DNA of 59,934 nucleotides from CAJPSE01 sp963514535 (lineage in GTDB: Bacteria; Synergistota; Synergistia; Synergistales; Aminobacteriaceae): positions 1 to 59,934 of the forward strand of contig CAUPUB010000001.1 of NCBI GenBank assembly GCA_963514535.1. Direction: 5' to 3'. The notes beneath the pieces were generated by a model. The model was given only the letters and a program-made list of their open reading frames with translations, ran no database searches and was not told where the DNA came from. A program made the position numbers and the translations under genes. Below are positions 42,925 to 52,304 of this stretch, one piece after another (position 1 is the first letter of the stretch; the number at the start of each line of letters is the position of its first letter).

Positions 42925-43222
42925 GCATCCGCCGGAGCCGCGCCGTCGGCGATGCTGTGGCAGCCCCGCCGCAGTTCTGGCGGTGCTGCTGATTCGAGGG
43001 TATCAGCGTTTCATATCGCCTCTGCTGGGACACCGATGTCGTTTTTACCCATCCTGTTCCCAGTACGCGCTTATTGTGTTCCAGGAATGGGGCTTTTTCA
43101 TGGGGGTATGGATGACGCTTCGGCGCCTTTTGAAGTGCGGCCCATGGCACAAGGGGGGCTACGATCCCCCTCCGAGACGTTGTGGTTCTGCCAAGTCGGA
43201 TAGGGATGGTGAACTTTTTTGA
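42914..43222 (+). CDS. yidD: Membrane protein insertion efficiency factor YidD
   Basis: Small inner-membrane-associated protein that aids YidC-dependent insertion. Recognisable by VLLIRGYQRFISPLLGHRCRFYPSCSQYALIVFQEWGFFMGVWMTLRRLLKCGPWHKGGYDPPP-type sequence, with the three conserved Cys (RCRFYPSCSQYA and LKCGPWHKGGYDP). The GTG at 42914 overlaps rnpA by 11 bases; an ATG at 42872 would add 14 residues and neither has a strong ribosome site. The N-terminal Arg-rich stretch is longer than usual. Confidence 0.88.
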   Translation: MSPEHPPEPRRRRCCGSPAAVLAVLLIRGYQRFISPLLGHRCRFYPSCSQYALIVFQEWGFFMGVWMTLRRLLKCGPWHKGGYDPPPRRCGSAKSDRDGELF

Positions 43223-44031
43223 GTTATTTGTGGACACAGGCCGGAAATTTCATGACATGGCTTCTGGAAAGCCTTTACCTGCTGACGAACTCCTGGGGGC
43301 TGGCGATTATACTCCTGACGATCCTGGTTCGCATCGCCATGCATCCCCTGACACAGAAACAGATGGTCAGTATGCAGAGGATGCAGAAGCTCCAGCCTAT
43401 GATGAAGGTCCTGCAGGAGAAGTACAAGGACGACAAGGAGACGTTGAACCGAGAGGTGATGTCCCTTTATAAGGAGCACAAGGTCAACCCCGCTGCGGGG
43501 TGCCTGCCCCTGCTCATCCAGCTTCCCATCTTCATCCTGCTCTACAGTGCCCTGTCCCGTCATGGCTTTACCGACGCCACGTTCTTGTCCGTCCAGCTCG
43601 ATGGATCGGTCCTGACAACCATCGCCAAGGCCATCAACCTGGTGGATGAGGCCGGAGTCCCCATTCCGAACAGCCAGCTTGGCTTCGTCATGGTGTTTTT
43701 TTCCGCGCTCACCAATCCCTCGCTGCTCTTCTCCAACCTGGGCGTGTGGCTTCCCAACACCATTCTTCTTTTGATCATCGCGTTCCTTACCTGGTACCAG
43801 CAGCACATTTCCGCCTCAGGGAACCCACAAATGGCCATGATGAGCTGGTTCATGCCCATTTTTCTGACTTTTATCTGTCTCAGCCTGCCCGGAGGGGTTC
43901 TACTCTACTGGGGCGTCTCCTCCCTGCTCGGAGTGGTTCATCAGCTGCGCGTCATCCGCAGGACCAGCCAGGAGATGCAGGAAAAACCGGCTCTCTTCCA
44001 GGAGAAGCCGACGCACAAATCTGGAGCATGA
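43219..44031 (+). CDS. yidC: Membrane protein insertase YidC/Oxa1 family
   Basis: Inserts and folds inner-membrane proteins. The 270-residue product is the short form without the large periplasmic domain of Proteobacteria. NSWGLAIILLTILVRIAMHPLTQKQ holds the conserved groove Arg, then MQKLQPMMKVLQEKYKDDKETLNREVMSLYKEHKVNPAAGCLPLLIQLPIFILLYSAL is the cytoplasmic hairpin and next helix; FMPIFLTFICLSLPGGVLLYWGVSSLLGVVHQ near the end. TTG start at 43219 overlaps yidD by four bases. Confidence 0.95.
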   Translation: MSYLWTQAGNFMTWLLESLYLLTNSWGLAIILLTILVRIAMHPLTQKQMVSMQRMQKLQPMMKVLQEKYKDDKETLNREVMSLYKEHKVNPAAGCLPLLIQLPIFILLYSALSRHGFTDATFLSVQLDGSVLTTIAKAINLVDEAGVPIPNSQLGFVMVFFSALTNPSLLFSNLGVWLPNTILLLIIAFLTWYQQHISASGNPQMAMMSWFMPIFLTFICLSLPGGVLLYWGVSSLLGVVHQLRVIRRTSQEMQEKPALFQEKPTHKSGA

Positions 44032-44109
44032 GCGTTACGATGCGGGGAGGGGCAGGGATGGATTCGAGGTGGATTTGAAAGGACGAATTGAGGAAAGAAG
44101 GTTTTTTCC

Positions 44110-44820
44110 ATGACCGACGATAGACATGTTACTGACGACAAACATCTTGTTTTCGACGTGAACACCGTTGAGGAAGCGCTGGCTCTGGCCTCTCGGCAAT
44201 GGGGCGTTCCCGCGGAGGAGCTCCGGTCCGAGGTGATCGGCTCCGAAAAGGGCTTTTTAGGACTGTTTGGCAAAAAACTCAAGGTTGAGGTGACCCTGCC
44301 CGAGCGCTCCCTGCTTAGCAGGGGGCGAGACTTCGTGGACGACCTGCTGGAGCTTATGGACCTTCGTGCCGAAACGATTCTTCGCGAGGAGGAAAACGTC
44401 GTCGACATAGAGGGGCAGGATGCGGAAATTCTGGTCGGTAGAAACGGCGACGGCCTTAAGTCCATGGAGTACCTGCTGAACCTTGCCCTGCGCGACCCCG
44501 GGTCTCAGCCCCGCGTCCGTCTTGACAGTAACGGCTACAGGGAACGCAGGATACGCAGCCTGGAGCGCCTGGCCGAGGCGACGGCCAGGCAGGTTGTGGA
44601 GTATGGGGTCCCCATTCGCCTCGACCCCATGCTCAGCTGGGAGCGTTGGGTGATTCACACCTCCCTCAAGGATCGGGAGGACGTCAAGACCGAGTCGGTG
44701 GGGGAGGCCCCGGAGCGTAAGGTGGTCGTCATGCCAAAGATCGATGCCGCCCAACTCCAGGAGGGGGGCGACTACAGGTCCGCATCGTCGCGTTTCCCGC
44801 ACCGCCGCAGGCGCCGCTGA
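44110..44820 (+). CDS. jag: Jag/KhpB RNA-binding protein
   Basis: Cytoplasmic RNA-binding protein usually encoded after yidC. The 236-residue product shows a Jag_N domain (VNTVEEALALASRQWGVPAEELRSEVIGSEKGFLGLFGKK), a KH domain (VVDIEGQDAEILVGRNGDGLKSMEYLLNLAL), and an R3H domain (RIRSLERLAEATARQVVEYGVPIRLDPMLSWERWVIHTSLKD with R-x3-H). The C-terminus is basic (HRRRRR). AAGAAGG lies eight bases before the ATG. Confidence 0.94.
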   Translation: MTDDRHVTDDKHLVFDVNTVEEALALASRQWGVPAEELRSEVIGSEKGFLGLFGKKLKVEVTLPERSLLSRGRDFVDDLLELMDLRAETILREEENVVDIEGQDAEILVGRNGDGLKSMEYLLNLALRDPGSQPRVRLDSNGYRERRIRSLERLAEATARQVVEYGVPIRLDPMLSWERWVIHTSLKDREDVKTESVGEAPERKVVVMPKIDAAQLQEGGDYRSASSRFPHRRRRR

Positions 44821-44836
44821 CCGAGTCGGGCTTACC

Positions 44837-45649
44837 ATGTTCCCCGTTCTCATAAAGATTGGGCCGATAACTCTCGATACTTACTATGTTTTCTGGATGC
44901 TGGCGCTCTCCCTGGCGATGCTCTGGAGCATTCGGCGTTTCCGGCTCTACGGGGTGGACGACAGTGAGGCCCGGCGCGTGATCGGGTGGGCGTTCTTCGC
45001 AATGCTCCTTGGCGCGCGGGCCTTCGAGTACCTCTGGAACTTCGATGCCTATTATGAAGACCCCTCTCTGCTCCTGGACCTTCGCCATGGAGGCCTTTCG
45101 GAGGTGGGGGCGTTTACGGGGGCCTTTCTGGCCGCGTTTCTCCTCTGCTGGCGTAATCCGAAGCTGCCCTTCCAGCGGCTTTGCGACGTCGTCGCCCCCC
45201 CGGCGATCTTCACGATGGCCCTGGGACGATGGGGGTGCTTCTTCAACGGATGCTGCGTCGGGATCCCCACGCTGCATCGTTTCGGAGTGCACTTCCCCTA
45301 TGACCCGGCGTCCGTAATGCGCCACCCCACCCAGATCTACTACTCCGTCGCCTCTCTGGCGATCCTCGTGATCCTTTTAACCGGCGAGCACTTCACCCTG
45401 CGACACAGGAGCCGAGAGAAGATGTTGGGGAGTGCCTCCGTGATCACCCCGCTGGGATTGATCCTCTATTCCATCATGCGCCTGTCCATCGATGGACTGA
45501 GGGCCGAGGGGCTCCTCGAGGGGCTGGGCTTTTCGCATTGGATCCTGCTGGCAGCGCTGCCTCTGGAGGTCCTGTGGCTGGCCGTCTCCCTTTGGTCCAA
45601 CGGGACCGCCGTTTCAACCCCAACGCCTGCAAAGGACGAGATTTCCTAG
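44837..45649 (+). CDS. lgt: Prolipoprotein diacylglyceryl transferase family protein
   Basis: Lgt adds diacylglycerol to the lipobox Cys of prolipoproteins. The 270-residue product has about seven membrane helices, LIKIGPITLDTYYVFWMLAL at the start, ARAFEYLWNFDAYYEDP, LSEVGAFTGAFLAAFL, and the family block ALGRWGCFFNGCCVGIPT (Lgt usually has GR.GNF.N.E), then RHPTQIYYSVASL, matching the HPSQLYE region. The variant Cys-rich block is seen in Lgt-like proteins of several anaerobes; it may be the true Lgt or a relative. ATG at 44837 lies 16 bases past jag. Confidence 0.8.
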   Translation: MFPVLIKIGPITLDTYYVFWMLALSLAMLWSIRRFRLYGVDDSEARRVIGWAFFAMLLGARAFEYLWNFDAYYEDPSLLLDLRHGGLSEVGAFTGAFLAAFLLCWRNPKLPFQRLCDVVAPPAIFTMALGRWGCFFNGCCVGIPTLHRFGVHFPYDPASVMRHPTQIYYSVASLAILVILLTGEHFTLRHRSREKMLGSASVITPLGLILYSIMRLSIDGLRAEGLLEGLGFSHWILLAALPLEVLWLAVSLWSNGTAVSTPTPAKDEIS

Positions 45650-45676
45650 GGTTCCAAATCGAGGAGGTGGGTTAGA

Positions 45677-46399
45677 ATGTTGCGGACTCTCTGGGAGAGA
45701 CATCGGGGTGCGTTCTGCGCCGCCGTAGGTACGATCTGCTTTTTGGCAGCAGGGCTTCTGGTTCGGGGGCTGCCCTCCGTGCGGGAGCACCTTTCCTCCC
45801 TTCCGTCGTCTTCCGACACTCGGGACATCAGGGTTCCACAGCCTCAGGAGCACGGCGGAACGCCTGCTTCATCGTCTCGGGAAGCCGATTCCTCCGATCC
45901 ATCCGCTCAGCCCACTCAACCCGCATCTGGGGAATGGTTCCTTTATGTCACGGGCAGCGTCCGCCGTCCAGGCGTCTATCGCCTGCCTCCTGGTGCGCGT
46001 GTGGTCCACCTCGTCGACGCGGCGGGAGGATTCGACGGTTTTGCGGACCCGGTCGCCGTCAACCTCGCTCAGCCCTTGGCGGATGGGATGCACGTACATG
46101 TGCCGCGCAAGGGGGAGCGTCAGCCTCAGGAGGCCCTTGTGATTGCGGCTCCGACGGTCCGCATCGGCCCTCCGTCCGGGGTTCCTTACTCGAAGTCCGG
46201 CGGCCTGATCGATGTAAACCGCGCTTCGGAGACGGAGCTGACGGCTTTGCGGGGCATAGGGCCCGCACTGGCCAGGAGGATCGTCGAGTACCGGGAGCGG
46301 AACGGCCCATTCCGAAGCGTCGAGGAGCTCGTCCAGGTTCGGGGTATCGGGCCCGCGAAGCTCGAGGGATTCCGGGATCGGGCGACGGTCGGCCCCTGA
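45677..46399 (+). CDS. comEA: ComEA-like DNA-binding competence protein
   Basis: Captures extracellular DNA for uptake. The 240-residue product has a membrane anchor (residues 12-30), a Ser/Pro-rich spacer, an SLBB domain (WFLYVTGSVRRPGVYRLPPGARVVHLVDAAGGF, about 87-150) and a C-terminal tandem helix-hairpin-helix (LIDVNRASETELTALRGIGPALARRIVEYRERNGPFRSVEELVQVRGIGPAKLEGF, 176-231). GGAGGTGG precedes the ATG. comEC follows at once, so the pair suggests natural transformation ability or its remnant. Confidence 0.93.
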   Translation: MLRTLWERHRGAFCAAVGTICFLAAGLLVRGLPSVREHLSSLPSSSDTRDIRVPQPQEHGGTPASSSREADSSDPSAQPTQPASGEWFLYVTGSVRRPGVYRLPPGARVVHLVDAAGGFDGFADPVAVNLAQPLADGMHVHVPRKGERQPQEALVIAAPTVRIGPPSGVPYSKSGGLIDVNRASETELTALRGIGPALARRIVEYRERNGPFRSVEELVQVRGIGPAKLEGFRDRATVGP

Positions 46400-46437
46400 C
46401 TTGCCCCCCGAGCAGCAAGCGACAAACGACAAAAAAT

Positions 46438-47853
46438 ATGACGATCCTGGTACGAGCCCCCTTTCTGGCAATCCTGGCTGGCCTGATTGCGGCGATGGGG
46501 CTCGAGGAGGAGGCCGGTCCCGTTCTTCTTCCGGTCCTCGCGCTGCTCACGGCGGCAGGCGTGCTGCTGTGTTCCTTTCGGAGGGAGGAGCGGGGGCAGT
46601 GGCCCTTGTTCGCCCTCGTACTTCTTCTAACGCTGTTGGCCTCCATCAGGATTGTCTGCGTACTGTACCGCCCTCTTCCTGACCTCGTGAGCGTCCGAAC
46701 GGAGGGGACCGTGACCTCGGTCCGGCCCTGGGGGCGAACCTACGTGGCGGTCTTCGATACCCCGCAGGGGCGTTTCCTTCTCCGCCTTCCCTTCGCCACC
46801 GTGACCGAGGGGATGCGCCTTACGGCGGAGGGGATCTCCCGTCCCCTCCGCCGTGCGGTCGGGACGGGCTTCGACGAGGAACGTTTCTGGAGGGGCTACG
46901 GCGTTACGGCATGGCTTGCAGCCTCCAGGCTCGAACCCACGCCGAAACAACCCTGGAATCTTCACCGCCTTCGCTATGAGGTCTCCCGCCTCCTGACCAT
47001 CCACATTCCCGCTCTGACTGGGGCCTACCTTCGCGCCGCCTGGATAGGCTATCGGGACGCATCCCTGAACGAGGCGCATCGTGCGTGGGGGACCAGCCAT
47101 CTTCTCGCCGTATCGGGGTTCCACGTGGGGATCGTCGTGTTTTCCGCCTCACTGCTCCTTCGGCGATGCCCCTTGCGGATTCCCCTGCTCTCCCTGCTCC
47201 TGTGGGTCTACATTCTCTTGACCGGGGCCGCGCCAAGCGCCCTGCGTGCCGGCGCGATGATCCAGGCCGCCCTGTTGGCGGAGCTCCTCGGACGGCCGCG
47301 AAGCCCCGTAAACTCCGTGGCCGTTGCCGCAGTAAGCCTCCTCCTGTTCTCGCCCCATCTATTCTGGAACGTGGGCTGGCGCCTGTCCGTCCTGGCCGCT
47401 CTCCTCATCGCCGCGGTCCTCGAGGAGGGGAGCCTGCGGGGAATGACCTTCTGGATCGTGCTCAGCCCCTCCATCTGGCTCATCTCCTTTCCTCAGACCT
47501 CCTATACCTTCGGGAGCGTCCCCCTGGCGGGGCTGATTTTGAACCTCCTTGCGCCCGGCTTCTTTTCGCTCGCGTTCTCCCTGACCTCGGCCGTGGCCCT
47601 TCTGCATCTGGCCGGGCTGCCCCTGACGCCGTGGCTGCTGGATGCGGCGGAGGGGGCCTTTTCCCTTTGGGCGCTGCTGGCGAATGGGCTTGTCTTCCTC
47701 GTTCCCTGGACGGTTTCATGGGGGCCCTTCCTGTCGTGGTGCGGGGCGGGGCTCCTGTTCCTCTGGATCTGCCGTGCGATGCGACTTTCCTGGGCACGAA
47801 CCGCTCTCGTCGCCTCGGTGGGCTCGGCCGCCGCTTTTCTGATTTTCCTTTGA
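46438..47853 (+). CDS. comEC: ComEC/Rec2-family DNA uptake channel, without the C-terminal MBL domain
   Basis: Forms the inner-membrane channel for single-stranded DNA. The 471-residue product has an N-terminal membrane part, a soluble OB-like stretch (VRTEGTVTSVRPWGRTYVAVFDTPQGRFLL), and the Competence domain with GTSHLLAVSGFHVGIVVF and SALRAGAMIQAALLAELLGRPRSPVNSVAVAA, then a run of helices. The metallo-beta-lactamase domain found at the C-terminus of many ComEC proteins is missing, and none is encoded next door. The start at 46438 is the best ATG; the open frame continues upstream inside comEA but has no support. Confidence 0.88.
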   Translation: MTILVRAPFLAILAGLIAAMGLEEEAGPVLLPVLALLTAAGVLLCSFRREERGQWPLFALVLLLTLLASIRIVCVLYRPLPDLVSVRTEGTVTSVRPWGRTYVAVFDTPQGRFLLRLPFATVTEGMRLTAEGISRPLRRAVGTGFDEERFWRGYGVTAWLAASRLEPTPKQPWNLHRLRYEVSRLLTIHIPALTGAYLRAAWIGYRDASLNEAHRAWGTSHLLAVSGFHVGIVVFSASLLLRRCPLRIPLLSLLLWVYILLTGAAPSALRAGAMIQAALLAELLGRPRSPVNSVAVAAVSLLLFSPHLFWNVGWRLSVLAALLIAAVLEEGSLRGMTFWIVLSPSIWLISFPQTSYTFGSVPLAGLILNLLAPGFFSLAFSLTSAVALLHLAGLPLTPWLLDAAEGAFSLWALLANGLVFLVPWTVSWGPFLSWCGAGLLFLWICRAMRLSWARTALVASVGSAAAFLIFL

Positions 47854-47979
47854 TTTTCCCTCGGAGCTGTCGGCGGAGGAAAATACCACCGTCGCGTCAA
47901 CTTCGCAGACCCTCCAGAGGATCAAAGAGTTAGCGCAGCCAGACTGTTACAGAAGGGCGACGATCGACCTTTCCCTTGT

Positions 47980-48008
47980 TTGACGAGAGGTGGGGAACGT
48001 GTTAAAAT
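47980..48008 (+). promoter_or_regulatory. Promoter of tRNA-Pro
   Basis: TTGACG, 17-base spacer, TAAAAT, about 72 bases upstream of the tRNA. The rest of 47854-48080 has no gene. Confidence 0.75.
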
Positions 48009-48080
48009 TCCCCTCGTTCCTTACGTGGCGCGGAGCGGGGACAGGATGTCTCCCTACTCGAGAGCCGGAGAGGAATCTTT

Positions 48081-48158
<78 letters not shown>

Positions 48159-48171
48159 CTAAAAGAAAAGA

Positions 48172-48205
48172 GGAGGCTCGGGGCTCATTCCCCGGGCCTC
48201 CTTTC
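48172..48205. terminator. Bidirectional terminator between tRNA-Pro and the EamA permease gene
   Basis: GGAGGCTCGGGG - CTCATT - CCCCGGGCCTCC with TTTCG on the plus side and CTTTTCTTTT on the minus side. It ends both convergent transcripts. Confidence 0.85.
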
Positions 48206-48246
48206 GCAAGGCAGGCATTATCCCGACACCTGGCGACCCGATGGGG

Positions 48247-49233
48247 CTACGGGGAAGGGCATCCGCGGGTTTCACCGGAAACCCTAGAAACGCGGAGAAG
48301 CGGCGCCAGCTCGACGGCGATCACGGAGGAGAAGATCAGGAGACAGCCGACCGCCATTCGGACTGTGAAGACCTCGCCCAGAAGGAAGATGCCGCCAAGC
48401 AGCCCGAACACGGACTCGAGCCCGAGCAGGAGAGCGGCATGGCTGGGCAGGGTGAACTTCTGCGCGCAGTTCTGGATCAGGAAACAGGCGAACGTTGCAA
48501 AAAAAGTGGCGAAGCCGACCTCGATGAGCCCTCGGGTGCCCTGCCATACGAAGGGATCATGGGAGATGAGCCCCGTCAATGCCGACAGGGCAGCGGTCAC
48601 CAGGAACTGTACGAAGGTGAGCACGATGGGGTCCCCGTGGGCGGCATAGTGCCCGATGGAGATAATCTGTCCTGCGAACATGAACGTCGAGGCGATGGTC
48701 AGGATGTCTCCGGAGTTCATCGGCCCGGAGAGGTCCGACGTCAGAAGTCCCATGCCGATGAAGCAGATGAGGGCCGACGCCAAGGTGAGCCATCCGGGGA
48801 AGAGCCTTCGTAAGGCCCACAAGAGCAGGGGGACGAGGACCACGTAACCCGCGATGAGGAATGCCTGTCTGCCCGCCGCGGTGTAGTTCAGGCCGAGGGT
48901 CTGGAGCCCCATACCGATGAAGAGGAACAGGCCGATGACGGCACCCCCAAGGAGGTCCCTGCCGGAGGCCCTTCGTATGCGTTTGGCGAAGAAAAGCAGT
49001 ATCAAGAGCGTTCCGCCTCCGAATCGCAGGAAGAGCAGCCACCACGTGGAGTAGATGGAGAGCCCGGACTTCATGGCGACGAAGCCGAGTCCCCATAGAA
49101 AGGCGCAGGCCAACAAGGCCGCATCGGCAAGCCACATCCGGATTCCAGAAACCATGCGGACGGAGGAATGGGGCCGGGGTTCGGAAACGGCAGTCGGAGC
49201 ATCAACGGAGGTACAGGAGAATTCATGGTCCAT
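48247..49233 (-). CDS. EamA/DMT-family permease
   Basis: Drug/metabolite transporter superfamily, 328 residues, ten membrane helices in two five-helix EamA units: LADAALLACAFLWGLGFVAMKSGL opens the first, and TIASTFMFAGQIISIGHYAAHGDP the second, with SVFGLLGGIFLLGEVFTVRMAVGCLLIFSSVI as the characteristic end. GAGG lies seven bases before the ATG at 49233; upstream in-frame ATGs have no ribosome site. Exported or imported substrate not predictable. Confidence 0.9.
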   Translation of the reverse strand: MDHEFSCTSVDAPTAVSEPRPHSSVRMVSGIRMWLADAALLACAFLWGLGFVAMKSGLSIYSTWWLLFLRFGGGTLLILLFFAKRIRRASGRDLLGGAVIGLFLFIGMGLQTLGLNYTAAGRQAFLIAGYVVLVPLLLWALRRLFPGWLTLASALICFIGMGLLTSDLSGPMNSGDILTIASTFMFAGQIISIGHYAAHGDPIVLTFVQFLVTAALSALTGLISHDPFVWQGTRGLIEVGFATFFATFACFLIQNCAQKFTLPSHAALLLGLESVFGLLGGIFLLGEVFTVRMAVGCLLIFSSVIAVELAPLLRVSRVSGETRGCPSP

Positions 49234-49607
49234 GCGGGGCCTCACCTTTCCTGGAAACCGGTCTGGATCGTTCGTCGGGCAGGAGGGTGCAGCGAAGAAA
49301 GAGACCCCTTCAACATCCCTTCGACCGTAGATTATAATATCGGGATGCCGGACCATTTCCATCGGGAAGGATCAGTATTTCTCTCTTGGCACAGGGTCGT
49401 TTTTCCCGGAGAATGAGGTAGAATATTTGAGGTTGTACCAACGGGTCCTTGTCAGGTGAGTTGGAGTACTTCCTGAGGCGGGGAGAGTTCCCCGAGGGGA
49501 ATTTGGATAAGTCTAACGGAACGGAATCAGGTCCCAGATCTATGATGCGAGAAGTGATTGAGCCGGCTTGCCGGCGATGTCTTCCCCGTCTCGCGGAGGG
49601 GTGAGTT

Positions 49608-50804
49608 ATGGAAGAACGGACACAGAGCACCGAGGCAAAAATTCGGCGGGACATCCCGCTCGCGGATCTGCACAGTTTTTGTTCCGGCGTGGCCGAGGTG
49701 GCCGACGACATCATAGGGGAGTCCGGGGGGATCCTCCTTCCGCGGGGGACTCCTCTGTCGTCCTTGGCATCCTCGATCGACAAGATCGAGGCGAAGCTGC
49801 GCCGCTCCAATATCCATGTTATACCGGTCGTTCTGCCCGGAAATTCTGATCTGAAGAACCTCGAGGATTATCTGAAGGTGGCGGATCCCGCGATCATCCC
49901 TCTGGATCCGGAACTGGCGCGTCAGACGGTCTCGCGGGTGGAGGACGTATTCAGCCGCATCAAACAGGGGCAGTGCACGGCCGAGGATGTCCGGAACCTC
50001 GCGGACCAGGGGCGCACCCTTGCCCGGAGGATCTCGGGGGCCCCCCAGCTGATGTTCTGTCTGGGGCAGGTCCGGAGCTGGGACGAATACACGAGCGTCC
50101 ACTCCCTGAACGTCGCCCTCCTCTCGAGTTTTCTGGCGGAGCGCCTTTACCCGGGCAGGACCGAGTTGGCGGAGTTTATGGCTATCGGCGGCATCCTGCA
50201 CGACCTCGGGAAGGCGAAAGTTCCCCTCGAGGTGCTGAACAAACCGGGCAAGCTGGAGGAGGGCGAGTTCGCCATCATGAAGAAGCACCCGGAGCTGGGC
50301 GAGGAGCTCGCGGCATCCAATGGAATCACGGACCGCCGCTCACTTGATGTCATCCGGAAGCACCATGAACGCTACAACGGCGGTGGGTATCCGGATAATC
50401 TGAACGGGACGGCTATCTCGATCGAGGCGCGGATCGCGGCGGTGGCGGACGTCTTCGACGCCCTGACCGCCAAGAGGGTCTACAAGAACCCCATGCCGAG
50501 CCGGGAGGCCATGTCCGTCATGACCGGAGCGATGTCCACACACTTCGATCCTGACGTGATGAGGGTTTTGCTTCTATCCGTAGGGATATATCCCTCGGGA
50601 TCCCTGGTGGAGCTCTCCGACGGCAGCGTCGGCACGGTCGTGGGGGCTTACGGGAAGGACGTGGTGCGTCCCAAGGTAGCGCTTTCCCTGGACCGGTTCG
50701 GAAACAGGCTGACGGAGAAAAAACTCATAGATCTTTCCGAGGAGCGGGAGCTGTTTGTCAAGCGTGCGCTCCCGTCCAACGAAAAAGATAAACTGGCTTT
50801 TTGA
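49608..50804 (+). CDS. HD-GYP domain protein, probable cyclic di-GMP phosphodiesterase
   Basis: Degrades cyclic di-GMP or a related dinucleotide. The 398-residue product has an N-terminal region of about 150 residues with no recognised sensor domain or membrane helix, then the HD-GYP domain: HSLNVALLSSFLAERL, HDLGKAKVP (H198-D199), KHPELGEELA, HHERYNGGGYPDNLNG (252-267; the middle Asp is Asn as in many active members), and AVADVFDALTAKRVYKNP. The C-terminal part (SDGSVGTVVGAYGKDVVRPKVAL) is the PilZ-like or RNA-fold tail common in this group. It stands alone and is followed by a terminator. Confidence 0.93.
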   Translation: MEERTQSTEAKIRRDIPLADLHSFCSGVAEVADDIIGESGGILLPRGTPLSSLASSIDKIEAKLRRSNIHVIPVVLPGNSDLKNLEDYLKVADPAIIPLDPELARQTVSRVEDVFSRIKQGQCTAEDVRNLADQGRTLARRISGAPQLMFCLGQVRSWDEYTSVHSLNVALLSSFLAERLYPGRTELAEFMAIGGILHDLGKAKVPLEVLNKPGKLEEGEFAIMKKHPELGEELAASNGITDRRSLDVIRKHHERYNGGGYPDNLNGTAISIEARIAAVADVFDALTAKRVYKNPMPSREAMSVMTGAMSTHFDPDVMRVLLLSVGIYPSGSLVELSDGSVGTVVGAYGKDVVRPKVALSLDRFGNRLTEKKLIDLSEERELFVKRALPSNEKDKLAF

Positions 50805-50827
50805 GCGGCATCGGGACTAAAGGTTCC

Positions 50828-50868
50828 GCCGTTGCGTTTTGCCGAAGGGCATTTCGCAACGGCGTTTT
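50828..50868 (+). terminator. Terminator after the HD-GYP gene
   Basis: GCCGTTGCG (50828-50836) pairs with CGCAACGGC (50855-50863), followed by GTTTT. It lies 24 bases past the stop codon. Confidence 0.75.
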
Positions 50869-50931
50869 GTGTCCCGTTTGTTTGTTTTCAGGCAGGTTGT
50901 GCCGTGTCCTGTGTGAACACCGAGGGGGTTA

Positions 50932-51177
50932 TTGCCGTTGGCCGAAAAAAAACAGTTCAGGGTGGGGGTCAACATCGCATGGTGCAAGGGGTGCTCCCTG
51001 TGTATCAGCGTCTGCCCGAAATCCGTGCTGGAGCTGAGCGGCCGTCTGAAGTCGACGCCGGTTCGGGAACACGATTGCATCGGCTGCCGCCAGTGCGAAA
51101 ATATCTGTCCGGACCTTGCGATAACGATTACGAAAAAGGAGAAAGACAGGGAGAAAGAGGGGGATGCGGATGCCTGA
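50932..51177 (+). CDS. korD: 2-oxoacid:ferredoxin oxidoreductase, ferredoxin-like (delta) subunit
   Basis: Electron-carrying subunit of the Kor/Vor complex. The 81-residue product holds two 4Fe-4S motifs: CKGCSLCISVCPKSVLE and CIGCRQCENICPDLAI, each C-x2-C-x2-C-x3-C-P. The C-terminus is highly charged. TTG start at 50932 with GAGGGGG upstream. It overlaps korA by 14 bases, so the four subunits korDABC are tightly coupled. Confidence 0.9.
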   Translation: MPLAEKKQFRVGVNIAWCKGCSLCISVCPKSVLELSGRLKSTPVREHDCIGCRQCENICPDLAITITKKEKDREKEGDADA

Positions 51178-52303
51178 GTTCGCTTTCTGGCAGGGCAACA
51201 CCGCTCTGGCGCACGGCGCCCTTTTGGCGGGCTGCAACTTTTTCGGAGGGTATCCGATCACCCCTTCCACGGAGATAGCGGAGGTCATGGCCGAGGAGCT
51301 TCCCAGGAGGGGAGGGCACTTCATCCAGATGGAGGACGAGATTGCGGGAATCGCCTCCGCTATCGGCGCCTCCATCGCCGGGGCCAGGGCGTTGACGGCG
51401 ACCTCCGGCCCGGGCTTTTCCCTGAAACAAGAGAACCTCGGCCTCGCCTATATCGCAGAGATCCCCATCGTGGTCGTGGACGTCATGCGGGGAGGCCCCT
51501 CGACGGGGACGCCGACCAAGACAGCTCAACAGGACGTTATGCAGGCGCGGTGGGGGACCCACGGCGACCACGCGACGATCTGTTACGCCCCATCGTCGGT
51601 ACAGGAGTGCTACGACCTCGCCGTCAAGGCTTTCAACATGGCGGAGCGGTTCCGTCAGCCCGTATTGATCCTCAGCGACGAGGTCGTGGGGCACATGAGG
51701 GAAAAGGTCGCGAAGGGGGATCCCTCGTCCGTAAAGTTGGAGAACCGACCGCGTCCGTCTGTCCCGCCCGAGAAGTTCACCCCCTACGAGCCAAACCCCG
51801 TGACGGGGGTTCCGGCCATGGCCTCCTTCGGGGACGGCTACTCCTGGCACGTCACAGGGCTGACGACCAACGACTGGGGGTTCCCGACGAACAATCCGCC
51901 GGAGATCGAAAAGAAGATACTGCGCCTGATGAGCAAGGTTGAGCGGTCCAGGTCCCAGGTCGTGGAATACGAATCCGAGTTCATGGACGGGGCGGGCATC
52001 GTCGTGGTGGCCTACGGCAGCGTCGGCCGCTCCGCCCTGCGCGCCGTCCGGGATGCACGCAGGAAGGGGATTCCCGTCGGGTTCTTCCGTCCGATAACGC
52101 TATGGCCCTTTCCGGACACGGAACTGGCCAAAATGGCCCTTGGGGCGAGGACGATCCTTGTCCCCGAGCTCAACTGCGGTCAGATGGTCCTCGAGGTGGA
52201 GCGCCTGTTCCGCGGCAGAAGCGAGGTCCTGCCCCTGAACCTCGTGAACGGCGAGCTTTTCAAACCATCCGAGATCGGCCGTAAGATCGAGGAGGTGGCC
52301 TGA
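51164..52303 (+). CDS. korA: 2-oxoacid:ferredoxin oxidoreductase, alpha subunit
   Basis: Large subunit that, with beta, binds thiamine diphosphate and 2-oxo acid; reaction gives acyl-CoA, CO2 and reduced ferredoxin. The 379-residue product begins FAFWQGNTALAHGALLAGCNFFGGYPITPSTEIAEVM with the conserved YPITPSTE motif, then QMEDEIAGIASAIGASIAGARALTATSGPGFSLKQENLGLA, a highly conserved block, and domain II VVAYGSVGRSALRAV. Kor, Vor and Por cannot be told apart with certainty; the separate delta and gamma subunits fit KorABCD or VorABCD. Start at 51164 or the next Met at 51170. Confidence 0.93.
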   Translation: MRMPEFAFWQGNTALAHGALLAGCNFFGGYPITPSTEIAEVMAEELPRRGGHFIQMEDEIAGIASAIGASIAGARALTATSGPGFSLKQENLGLAYIAEIPIVVVDVMRGGPSTGTPTKTAQQDVMQARWGTHGDHATICYAPSSVQECYDLAVKAFNMAERFRQPVLILSDEVVGHMREKVAKGDPSSVKLENRPRPSVPPEKFTPYEPNPVTGVPAMASFGDGYSWHVTGLTTNDWGFPTNNPPEIEKKILRLMSKVERSRSQVVEYESEFMDGAGIVVVAYGSVGRSALRAVRDARRKGIPVGFFRPITLWPFPDTELAKMALGARTILVPELNCGQMVLEVERLFRGRSEVLPLNLVNGELFKPSEIGRKIEEVA

Positions 52304-52304
52304 C